Below, piece after piece: positions 34,476 through 42,142 of a DNA stretch of 64,000 nucleotides (its first letter is position 1; each line of letters starts with the position of its first letter). Source of the stretch: Kaistia sp. 32K (GTDB taxonomy: Bacteria; Pseudomonadota; Alphaproteobacteria; Rhizobiales; Kaistiaceae). The notes under the pieces were generated by a model. That model saw nothing but the letters and a program-made list of their open reading frames with translations. It had not been told where the DNA came from and ran no database searches. A program made the position numbers and the translations under genes. Location: positions 930,001 to 994,000 of the forward strand of contig NZ_AP024269.1 in NCBI RefSeq assembly GCF_016629525.1. The letters are read 5' to 3'.

Positions 34476-36970
34476 TGGAAGAGACTTTCGACTTTGGCGG
34501 AGAGCGCCTCGGTCGAGAAACGCTCTTCGATGAAACGACGCCCATTTGCCTGGGTGCTGCGCCAAAGCCCGTCATTCTCGAGCAGGGTGAGGATGTGCGC
34601 GGCGAAACCTTCAGGCGTGTCGGACTGCAGAAAATGATCGTTGGAGTCGTCGAGCATGCCTTCGAAGGCGATGCTCGTGCCGACGACGGGGAGGCCGTTG
34701 GCCATTGCTTCGCCGACTTTGCCCTTGACCCCGGCGCCAAAGCGCAGGGGAGCGACGCAGATGCGAGCGTCGGCATAGAGCGGGCTCAGATCTTCGACGT
34801 AGCCGAGCACCGAGACATTCGGATTTCGCGCGAGCTGCTTGACGCTGTCGTCGGGATTGCTGCCGGCAATCGTAAAATGAACGTCCGGTCGAACGATGAG
34901 GACGAGCGGTAATATCTCGTCGACGAACCACTTTACGGCGTCGACATTGGGCGTATGCCAAAAGCCGCCGACGAACAGCAGTCCCTTGCGGCGCTCCGGT
35001 CCCTTGAGTGGCGTCTTGGGGATGACAAAGATGTTGGGCAGCGTCCGGACGTTGGCAAGCGGCGACAGCTTCAGCAGCTCGCGCTTTTCATCATCCGTGA
35101 CGGCGATCGTCACGTCGGCCTCGTTGGCGAGCCAGATCTCGAGCGCCTGCATCTCGTCAGCGGCCATCTCCAGTCTGGGATCGTCTTTCAGCTTTGCCTC
35201 GCGTCGCAGGCGCAGCGCATGAAAATCGACCATGTCGTACAGAATGATCGTCTCGGGCCGCTTTTCCCGGATGATCGGAAGAAAGGTTTCCGCGACATTG
35301 GGGAAGGAAAGGAAGGCATCGGAAAGCCGGGGCTCTGCCTCATCCAGTAGGCGCTCGAGCTGAGCCGGGCCGTAGAGTATCTGGGTCACTCCAGCGTTGT
35401 GGAGCGCCGTTTCGTAGCGATGCCGCCCCAGCTTGGTGGCGAGGTCGCCGGGGAGCGCGCTCTTCTCGAAAAGCGAGCAGAAGATGATCGGGCGCTGTTT
35501 CCGTGCGGTGAGCTCGATCAGTGTCTTGAGGCGAAGGGCGCCGCTGCTCTGGTCAAACATCGGCGGCATGTCCGAGCAGATCAGGATCGCCGCCTCATCG
35601 GTCGGCGTAGCCCGGGACGAGACGTTCGTGAGCTTGAACGTTTCGCGAGGCGAAAAGTCGTATTTGTAAATAAACTTATGGAATGCCGGGCGGGGGCGAC
35701 CATCCTCCAGGAGGACGATCTTCCGGGCCCACACGCGGGGCGTGCGGTCGTTGAAGAGGAGCTTGCGCACCCAGCCGCGCGGTTTGCCGTTCTCGTGAAA
35801 GGCGAACGGTACAAAGGGGGGGCGGACGGCGCGGCCGATGGTCCGGGGCAGATGGGCAATCCTGTAGCTGAGCGCCCGCTCGCGGCGTGCGATCTTCGCA
35901 CGCAGCTGGGCGATTTCCTGATAGCGGGCATCGATCTCTGACCGCATGGTTTCATTCGCGGCGACCAGGGATGCCTGTTGGTCGCGCAGCGCCTGAAGCT
36001 CGCCATGCGGAATGAATTTGTGCTCGAAGCCCGCCGCATGGGGCATGTCGCGCTCTATGGCGCGGAGGATGAATTCCGTCGCTGCGATGAAGGGAGCGGC
36101 AGCCAGGATCGCGGTGAGCGGTGGCTTGCGGAGGTGCTTTGCCGTGACGTTGATGTAGATGTCTCGACCTTCGTCGACGTTGCGGGCAAAGGCGGCTCCG
36201 ACGCCAACGCTCGCGGCGAAGTCCCGCCATTGAAACGGCAGGTCGATGTTGCCGTTGTCATAGAAGGCGAAGGGGATGTCGTAGGCGCAGGCGATCATGG
36301 CGGCGCCGAGGGAGCCGGCGAGAACGAAGGAGGCGCCGGCGATTTCGTCGATGCGTTCGATCAGCTTGGCGAAGCTGGGCTCGACGGTCGGGCGCACGAC
36401 AAGATCGACCCCCGACGCGTCGATCAGCTCGGCATCGGTTGACGTATCCAGGAGATGGGGCACGCAGATCGTCTTGCCGGCCGTCGAAGCGCGCGCGTTG
36501 ACGGTGTGGACGAGCGGCAGCAGGAGGGTCGGATCTCCGAGCGGTGCCGATTTCGGCAGGCCGAGGCTGTCACGGGTGAGGGGGCCGCGCGCGCCAAGGA
36601 AGGTCGAGCATCTGAGGCGCTCGGAATCGAGAGGGGCATCGTCCCGCTTGCCGCAACCCCAGAAGGCGACTTCGGAGGGGCGGCCGGGGTTTGCGCCGTC
36701 CTTCGCGTCAAATGGGAAGGTGTCGATGAGGCCGCCGACCAGCCAATGCCTGTGAGCGAGCCCTCTATCTGAGGTTGCAAGCGACGCCGGGAGGTAGGTG
36801 CCGAGATAGTCGCCGATATCCTGGACGCGCTGACCATCCGGTTTCCATCCTAGGCGCGCGCGAATGACCTTCTCGATAGGCGTGTCGATGTCGGGGAAGG
36901 ACGCCGGCAGATCAAGATCGTCCACGGCGTGAAGGGCGCTTGGGCCAAGCGGGATTGCGGGTTTGGTCAT
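34472..36970 (-). CDS. Fusion of polysaccharide pyruvyltransferase-like domain and GT-B glycosyltransferase
   Basis: This is an 832-residue protein with three parts. Residues about 30-305 look like the polysaccharide pyruvyltransferase fold: FWGCGKRDD, then TFLGARGPLTRDSLGLPK and LGDPTLLLPLV, then a second half with AGSLGAAMIACAYDIP. Residues about 322-370 form a coiled coil. Residues about 460-832 are a GT4-like GT-B enzyme: GGFWHTPNVDAVKWF at 667-681 and YADARICVAPLRFGAGVKGKV at 732-752 with the donor-binding Glu in GEAMANGLPVVGT. The ATG at 36970 is chosen because the 70 codons before it read no domain and lie in AT-rich DNA. As first gene of the operon it could both decorate and extend a glycan. 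Pyruvyl transfer itself is not assured. Confidence 0.8.
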   Translation of the reverse strand: MTKPAIPLGPSALHAVDDLDLPASFPDIDTPIEKVIRARLGWKPDGQRVQDIGDYLGTYLPASLATSDRGLAHRHWLVGGLIDTFPFDAKDGANPGRPSEVAFWGCGKRDDAPLDSERLRCSTFLGARGPLTRDSLGLPKSAPLGDPTLLLPLVHTVNARASTAGKTICVPHLLDTSTDAELIDASGVDLVVRPTVEPSFAKLIERIDEIAGASFVLAGSLGAAMIACAYDIPFAFYDNGNIDLPFQWRDFAASVGVGAAFARNVDEGRDIYINVTAKHLRKPPLTAILAAAPFIAATEFILRAIERDMPHAAGFEHKFIPHGELQALRDQQASLVAANETMRSEIDARYQEIAQLRAKIARRERALSYRIAHLPRTIGRAVRPPFVPFAFHENGKPRGWVRKLLFNDRTPRVWARKIVLLEDGRPRPAFHKFIYKYDFSPRETFKLTNVSSRATPTDEAAILICSDMPPMFDQSSGALRLKTLIELTARKQRPIIFCSLFEKSALPGDLATKLGRHRYETALHNAGVTQILYGPAQLERLLDEAEPRLSDAFLSFPNVAETFLPIIREKRPETIILYDMVDFHALRLRREAKLKDDPRLEMAADEMQALEIWLANEADVTIAVTDDEKRELLKLSPLANVRTLPNIFVIPKTPLKGPERRKGLLFVGGFWHTPNVDAVKWFVDEILPLVLIVRPDVHFTIAGSNPDDSVKQLARNPNVSVLGYVEDLSPLYADARICVAPLRFGAGVKGKVGEAMANGLPVVGTSIAFEGMLDDSNDHFLQSDTPEGFAAHILTLLENDGLWRSTQANGRRFIEERFSTEALSAKVESLFQ

Positions 36971-38380
36971 CAGAATTTTGCCTGGCAGAGGCCCGCTCCG
37001 GGCGCATGACGAATCGTGCGTAAGGTCCAAAAGTCCATGAGAGCCTCGATGCCGCCGTCTTCCGTATATTAGAGAAGCACAAATGCTATGTTTGTAAATC
37101 CACGATACCAAAAAAAGCTTACGAAAGGGAAGCTTCCGACTTTTGGTGCAGCCTTCACGATATATAAGAGTCGTTCTCATATTAATCGTTATATAGCTCG
37201 CCTTATGAAAGCGATCTTGATTTGATGCGATCTATGGATTTCGATAAAACGACCGAAACCTTGTTGCGTTGATTCGATTGTTAAAATTTTGAATAATTAT
37301 TATATTTGTAATATCATCAGGGTCATTGTGTAATTTTGTTGGCTGTCAATAGGCGAAGCCCTGGAGGTAATGGCTCAAACGGCGCCGCGGGGCGGGTGCG
37401 GCGGCTTCTGCGCGCGGAATGAGTCCATCAGGCAGAATGCCGGTCTCTCTGCCGCGGCGTCGCGGTCCAGGCGGATCCAAATGGCAGCTTGCGGCAGGTG
37501 CTATGCCGCAGGCGATCTGCCATGGTTAGAGGCGCGGCTGCCTCAGCCGGGGCGTGATGTCAGGCGGTTCTTGTCATCGCGGCGGAAGGGTGGCTCGGCG
37601 ACTTGCTCGGCATCCCTAGGTTGAATATAGAGTGATTTTACATCTCAGGTTGTAGGACGATCTCGGGACATTGTGACCTCGATCGGCGAGGTCGGATCGC
37701 GGCGGTTCCGCTTTCCCGGTCCGTGTTTCCGCGAGAGGCGAGACGAGAACCGGGAGGCTATCCGGGCCGCTCGCCGAGCGAGCGTGCGGTGTCGTGGGTG
37801 CAGCCGCGAATATGCCGATCGAAGGCGCCGGCGACGAGCCGGTCAGGACTGGCTTCAGCTTCAGAAGCCGGCATGGCCGACGAGGCGACGTCGTTGCCCA
37901 TGCGACGTCAATTTATCGGCCTGATTGACTGGCCGCCTTGGACTTGAGGTCTCGGGAGACGGTGTCCCGGCCCGCCGCCTCGAACGACGGGACGGTTACC
38001 CGTCGGCGCCGAAACCAAATTCCGGGTCGCCACGCAAATTTGGAACATCCTCTCTCACGATATCCGACTAACTATGTAGAATTAATCCACATTAGCGAAG
38101 CAGATATGGCGAATTTTCGGATTGTCAGGAAACTTGGCCGGCCCTTCGAGCGCAGGGGGGCAGGTGAATCACAGCGCTGCGACGCGTCTCGAGACGATTG
38201 ACCTCGATCGGGCGGCGTTTGACGCGGACGACCTTGGCCGTTGTTTCCGGTCGAGATCGCCGTCAGGCGGATCATCCTGGCGGACGGTTGCGTCGCCGAG
38301 GCTAACACCTTCGAAGGTCCTCATGCCGGTCTCCCTGGACATTTCCTCGACCTGTTCGCTCCGGCGCCTTGCAAGGGCGG

Positions 38381-38473
38381 ATGTGTGATCCCGCTGCCGG
38401 CACCTGCGACCGCTCCGTAGAGGCGTTTGCCTTCATGACTTGGGAACTGTTGCGCGAGTTCGACCTGCACTGA
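38381..38473 (+). CDS. Possible 30-residue small protein in front of a terminator
   Basis: An ATG at 38381 preceded by AAGGGCGG opens 30 codons ending at 38473, 22 bases before a strong intrinsic terminator. The end of the translation (VEAFAFMTWELLREFDLH) looks protein-like. The frame stays open upstream for about 30 codons without a start, so this could equally be the tail of a decayed gene. No family is recognised. Confidence 0.25.
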   Translation: MCDPAAGTCDRSVEAFAFMTWELLREFDLH

Positions 38474-38495
38474 GGCGGAAGAGCAGGGGATGACG

Positions 38496-38521
38496 GCGGC
38501 GAGGTCTTCTCGCCGCTTTTT
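38496..38521 (+). terminator. Intrinsic terminator, transcript unknown
   Basis: The 8-bp perfect stem GCGGCGAG/CTCGCCGC with loop GTCTT is followed by TTTTT (38517-38521). It is a textbook plus-strand terminator, yet no established gene lies in the kilobase before it. Confidence 0.8.
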
Positions 38522-38673
38522 GTTTTTCCGATTGCCCGTGGGGAAGCCCACGACCCTTGCATCCGCTGGGGATCGTCAATGGACCGTTGAACGGGCCGCA
38601 TCCAGCTGCCTCATCGCCTCTCGCGCACACCCTCGAGCGGGCGCAACCGGCGCGCTCCCTTTCCATCCCGAAA

Positions 38674-38752
38674 TGACACTTAGGTGATGAGCGAAGTTTC
38701 CGCTTGCGTCACGGCCTGCGGAGTCATAACTTAGGCCCATGCCTAAGTGTCA
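38674..38752 (+). promoter_or_regulatory. ArsR-type operator and promoter overlapping the start codon
   Basis: ACTTAGGCCCATGCCTAAGT (38729-38748) is a palindrome with 8-bp arms that includes the ATG at 38739. An extended copy of the half site, TGACACTTAGG (38674-38684), recurs in inverted form as CCTAAGTGTCA (38742-38752), giving two paired sites about 57 bases apart. A -35-like TTGCGT (38704-38709) and -10-like CATAAC (38725-38730) fit between them. This indicates autorepression by the encoded ArsR protein. Confidence 0.65.
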
Positions 38753-39086
38753 TGCATCCATCGATGTCCTGCTCAATGCCCTTTCGGAGCCTGCGAGGCG
38801 CGCGATCGTCGAGCGGCTCGCGCTCGGTCCTGCATCCGTCAGCACCCTGGCGTCGGTGACGCCGATGTCGCTGCCGTCCGTGATGCAGCACCTGGGGGTT
38901 CTCGAAGAGGCGATGCTGATCCGGTCGGAAAAGATCGGCCGGGTCAGGACGGTCTCGCTCAAGCCCGATGCTCTCAAGGAGCTGGAGAATTGGGCGGCCG
39001 CGCAGCGGACGGCATGGGAGCGCAAGCTGGATCACTTGGGTGACTATCTCGAAGAAATGGACGTGTCTGAGGAGAAAACACGATGA
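38739..39086 (+). CDS. ArsR-family transcriptional repressor
   Basis: This is a 115-residue winged-helix repressor. It opens with LLNALSEPARRAIVERLALGPASVSTLA, and the recognition helix lies in MSLPSVMQHLGVLEEAMLI. The metal-binding cysteine pairs of ArsR/SmtB are absent. This suits the subgroup found in front of SRPBCC/AHSA1 genes, which does not sense metals. The start codon lies within its own operator palindrome and has no ribosome-binding sequence, suggesting a leaderless or nearly leaderless message. The SRPBCC gene follows with an ATGA overlap. Confidence 0.93.
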   Translation: MPKCHASIDVLLNALSEPARRAIVERLALGPASVSTLASVTPMSLPSVMQHLGVLEEAMLIRSEKIGRVRTVSLKPDALKELENWAAAQRTAWERKLDHLGDYLEEMDVSEEKTR

Positions 39087-39559
39087 CCGATACGACCGTT
39101 ACCCATGGATCTTTCACGTTGGAACGGGTCTACAACGCGCCCGTGTCGCGCGTTTACAAGGCCTATACGGACGCCGAGGCCCGCCATCGCTGGCTGATCC
39201 GGGCGGACGACTGGACCGTGCATGAATATCGGCCCGCGCCAAGGCCCGAGGTGGGCGCGACCGAGTTCAGCAAGTTCAGCCCGCCCGGCGCGCGCGTCGT
39301 CCTCACCAACGAGACGGTTTTTCTCGACGTGCAGGAGAACGACCGCGTCATCGTCGCCTACGCCATGACGCTGGAAGGCGCGCCGCTGTCGTCGTCGTTG
39401 CTGACGACCGAGTTTCGCGCCGAACCCGACGGCAAGACCCGCATCATCCTCACGGAGCAGGGCGCCTATCTCGACGGCAACGTGAAGGGGCGCGAGGCAG
39501 GCACGAGGATCATGCTGGAGCGCTTCGCCAAGGAGGTCGAACCGACGGCCGTCGGCTAG
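39083..39559 (+). CDS. SRPBCC/AHSA1-family protein
   Basis: This is a 158-residue START-like protein with the AHSA1 (activator of Hsp90 ATPase homologue) pattern: FTLERVYNAPVSRVYKAYTDAEARHRWLI at the N-terminus, TEFRAEPDGKTRIILTEQGAYLDG, and a C-terminal helix. Such proteins hold a hydrophobic ligand in a deep cavity, and their role beside ArsR regulators is generally unknown. The gene is translationally coupled to the ArsR gene, so the pair is a two-gene operon ending at a GC-rich hairpin. Confidence 0.92.
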   Translation: MTDTTVTHGSFTLERVYNAPVSRVYKAYTDAEARHRWLIRADDWTVHEYRPAPRPEVGATEFSKFSPPGARVVLTNETVFLDVQENDRVIVAYAMTLEGAPLSSSLLTTEFRAEPDGKTRIILTEQGAYLDGNVKGREAGTRIMLERFAKEVEPTAVG

Positions 39560-39574
39560 CGGATCTCGAAATCA

Positions 39575-39604
39575 GGCCGCCGGTGCGCGCCGCGCCCGGC
39601 GGCC
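39575..39604. terminator. Hairpin between convergent genes
   Basis: Perfect 9-bp arms GGCCGCCGG (39575-39583) and CCGGCGGCC (39596-39604) lie just after the SRPBCC stop. They are followed on the plus strand by GTTTC. The minus-strand methyltransferase ends at 39608, so the hairpin serves both ends. Confidence 0.55.
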
Positions 39605-39607
39605 GTT

Positions 39608-40384
39608 TCAGGCGCGGCTGACGATGAGCTTCAAAGAGCCTTCGAAGAAGGGTTGATGGCGCAGGGGACCGAAGCGGTGATCCCAGGTGCCGTCTGCCAG
39701 GTCGCGGCCGAGATGCTCGACGAAGCGCTCGCCGACGGACGGGTCGAGGAAGCTCCAGGCCGAATTTGCCAGGCGGGCGCCCGGCTCCAGCAGGCGTTCC
39801 GGCCGGCCGTAATAGGCCTCGCTGAAGCCATCGGTACAGCCGAGCGGAATGGCGAGCGGGAGGATGTCCGCCCCGCCCAGCGCCGCCGCGATGTCGCGCG
39901 TGGCGGGATAGCGGCTCGCTTCGACCGCGATCGCCTCCGGCGCGTAATCGTTCAGCCAGAAACGATCGAGCTCGTCCGGGGCGCAGCTCAGGAGGATCAC
40001 CGGCCCGCGCGTCACGCGCCGCATCTCGGCGAGGCCAGCGCCGAGGTTCGACCACTGGTGCACCGTGAACGTCGCCATGCTGGCGTCGAAGCTGTTGTCG
40101 GCGAATGGCAGATGCTCGGCCACCGCGTCGATCGCCTCGGAGAGATGGGCGGGGCGCTGGGCGCGCATCGACGCGGATGGCTCCACCGCCGTGACGTCGC
40201 GATCCGTCGGCTCATAGGAGCCGGCTCCCGCTCCGACATTCAGCACGCTGCGGGCGTCGCCGAGCTGGTCCAGAATCGCTTGGGCGATATGCGGATCGGG
40301 CTGGCGATAGCGCGTGTAGCCGCCGCCGATGACGCCATAGTCGGCATCCCCGGCGCTGCCGTCGCCTTTGCGCAAAATAGACAT
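39608..40384 (-). CDS. Class I SAM-dependent methyltransferase
   Basis: This is a 258-residue methyltransferase of the Methyltransf_11/25 kind. Motif I reads VLNVGAGAGSYEP near residue 48, the acidic AVEPSASM follows, and the motif IV region is FDASMATFTVHQW. The remainder contains FWLNDYAPEAI and a C-terminal YYGRPERLLEPGAR segment that recalls small-molecule methyltransferases. It stands alone, converging on the SRPBCC gene and divergent from the ABC-F gene. The substrate is unknown. Confidence 0.9.
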   Translation of the reverse strand: MSILRKGDGSAGDADYGVIGGGYTRYRQPDPHIAQAILDQLGDARSVLNVGAGAGSYEPTDRDVTAVEPSASMRAQRPAHLSEAIDAVAEHLPFADNSFDASMATFTVHQWSNLGAGLAEMRRVTRGPVILLSCAPDELDRFWLNDYAPEAIAVEASRYPATRDIAAALGGADILPLAIPLGCTDGFSEAYYGRPERLLEPGARLANSAWSFLDPSVGERFVEHLGRDLADGTWDHRFGPLRHQPFFEGSLKLIVSRA

Positions 40385-40488
40385 GTGCCCCCTCCGATCC
40401 GCGTTGCGAGCGTGTCATGGAACCGATTTGTTGCAGCGGTATGACGCCCCTATAAGGCCGCCTTGAACTCTCCAGACCCTGCGGACCC

Positions 40489-42117
40489 ATGATTCGTCTC
40501 GATAACATCAGCAAGCAGAACGGCCACCAGATCCTGTTCATCGACGCCTCGATGGGGCTGCAAAAGGGCGAGAAGGTCGGCCTGGTCGGTCCGAACGGCG
40601 CCGGCAAGACCACGCTCTTCCGGATGATCACCGGCGAGGAGAAGCCGGATGACGGCCAGGTATCGATCGATCCGGGTGTGACCATCGGCTATTTCAGCCA
40701 GGATGTCGGCGAAATGTCGGGCCGCAGCGCTGTGTCGGCGGTGATGGATGGCGCCGGCCCGGTCAGCGAACTGGCGGCCGAGATGGCCGAGCTCGAGGCC
40801 GCCATGGCCGATCCCGACCGGATGGACGAGATGGACGCCATCGTCGGACGCTATGGCGACATCCAGGGCCGCTTCGAGGAGCTGGACGGCTACGCGCTGG
40901 AGGGCCGGGCGCGCGAGGTGCTGGCGGGCCTGAGCTTCAGCGAGGAGCGGATGGACGGCGACGTCGGCGGGTTGTCGGGTGGCTGGAAGATGCGCGTCGC
41001 GCTCGCGCGCATCCTGCTGATGCGGCCCGACGGCATGCTGCTCGACGAGCCGAGCAACCATCTCGACCTCGAGAGCCTGATCTGGCTGGAGGACTTCCTG
41101 AAGGCCTATGACGGCGTGCTGCTGATGACCTCGCACGACCGCGAATTCATGAACCGCATCGTCGGCAAGGTGGTCGAGATCGACGGCGGTTCGCTCACCA
41201 CCTATTCCGGCAATTATGATTTCTACGAGCAGCAGCGCGCGCTGGGCGAGAAGCAGCGCCAGGCGCAGTTCGAGCGCCAGCAGGCGATGCTCGCCAAGGA
41301 GATCAAGTTCATCGAGCGCTTCAAGGCGCGCGCTTCGCATGCCTCGCAGGTGCAGAGCCGGGTGAAGAAGCTGGAGAAGATCGACCGGGTCGAGCCGCCG
41401 CGCCGCCGCCAGTCGGTGCAGTTCGAGTTCCGCCAGGCGCCGCGCTCCGGCGACGATGTCGTCAGCCTCAAGAACGTCCACAAGGGCTTCGGCAGCCAGT
41501 CGATCTATGAGGGGCTGAACTTCCAGGTCCAGCGCAAGGAGCGCTGGTGCATCCTCGGCGTCAACGGCGCGGGAAAATCCACCCTGCTGAAGATGGTGGC
41601 CGGTTCGACGGAGCCGGACCAGGGCATCGTGACGCTCGGCGGCAGCGTCAAGATGGGCTATTTCGCGCAGCACTCGATGGAGCTGCTCGACGGCGACGAG
41701 ACGGTTTTCGAGTCGCTCGAGGGTTCATTCCCGCAAGCCGGGCAGGGCTCGCTGCGCGCGCTCGCCGGCTGCTTCGGCTTCTCCGGCGACGATGTCGACA
41801 AGCGCTGCCGCGTGCTGTCGGGCGGCGAAAAGGCGCGTCTGGTGATGGCCAAGATGCTGTTCGATCCGCCGAATTTCCTCGTCCTCGACGAGCCGACCAA
41901 CCATCTCGACATGGCGACGAAGGAGATGCTGATCGCCGCGCTCTCGGATTTCGAGGGAACGATGATTTTCGTCTCGCATGATCGCCACTTCCTGGCGGCG
42001 CTCTCCAACCGCGTGCTGGAGCTGACGCCGGACGGCATCCGCCAGTATGGCGGAGGCTATACGGAATATGTCGCCAGCACCGGCAGCGAAGCGCCCGGCC
42101 TGCACCCGGCCGGGTAG
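40489..42117 (+). CDS. ABC-F family ATPase (YbiT-like)
   Basis: This is a 542-residue soluble protein with two ABC domains and no membrane part, the mark of ABC-F factors that act on the ribosome. Walker A motifs are GPNGAGKTT (N) and GVNGAGKST (C), signatures LSGGWKMRVALAR and LSGGEKARLVMAK, and Walker B motifs MLLDEPSNHLD and LVLDEPTNHLD. The P-site interaction motif linker between them (about 240-320) has the expected charged helices (EKQRQAQFERQQAMLAKE). It most resembles YbiT-type housekeeping members rather than antibiotic-resistance ones. A GGCC-rich inverted repeat at 42094-42114 runs into the stop codon. Confidence 0.93.
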   Translation: MIRLDNISKQNGHQILFIDASMGLQKGEKVGLVGPNGAGKTTLFRMITGEEKPDDGQVSIDPGVTIGYFSQDVGEMSGRSAVSAVMDGAGPVSELAAEMAELEAAMADPDRMDEMDAIVGRYGDIQGRFEELDGYALEGRAREVLAGLSFSEERMDGDVGGLSGGWKMRVALARILLMRPDGMLLDEPSNHLDLESLIWLEDFLKAYDGVLLMTSHDREFMNRIVGKVVEIDGGSLTTYSGNYDFYEQQRALGEKQRQAQFERQQAMLAKEIKFIERFKARASHASQVQSRVKKLEKIDRVEPPRRRQSVQFEFRQAPRSGDDVVSLKNVHKGFGSQSIYEGLNFQVQRKERWCILGVNGAGKSTLLKMVAGSTEPDQGIVTLGGSVKMGYFAQHSMELLDGDETVFESLEGSFPQAGQGSLRALAGCFGFSGDDVDKRCRVLSGGEKARLVMAKMLFDPPNFLVLDEPTNHLDMATKEMLIAALSDFEGTMIFVSHDRHFLAALSNRVLELTPDGIRQYGGGYTEYVASTGSEAPGLHPAG

Positions 42118-42142
42118 GGCGGCGTCGGCGGCTGCGCGCCCG

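Larger units (their letters stand above)
36971..38673. other. 1.7-kb region without a convincing gene; AT-rich promoter zone at about 37060-37370
   Basis: The first 400 bases upstream of the glycan operon drop sharply in GC content. They contain TATATAA-like and long A/T runs and two AAGCTT repeats around 37115-37135. This is the likely operon promoter region and perhaps a horizontal-transfer scar. From 37370 to 38490 the sequence is GC-rich again, but only short frames with arginine/serine-rich, low-complexity translations are open on either strand. A terminator hairpin at 38496 implies some transcript crosses the right end. Confidence 0.6.

Noticed and set aside
26860..36970. A complete O-antigen or capsule biosynthesis locus
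   Set aside because: There is no Wzx/Wzy, ABC export pair, initiating phosphoglycosyltransferase or nucleotide-sugar synthesis gene, so only a modification or side-chain module can be supported.
37370..37624. 84-codon plus-strand frame with a good GGAGG element before its ATG
   Set aside because: The translation is arginine/cysteine/glycine-rich, with no domain, weak hydrophobic pattern and no neighbour link. The region on both sides is non-coding in appearance. Kept only as part of the 1.7-kb gap.
37673..38388. Several short plus-strand frames (about 74-88 codons)
   Set aside because: They overlap each other in different frames, are arginine/serine-rich as expected from GC-rich non-coding DNA, and lack ribosome sites.
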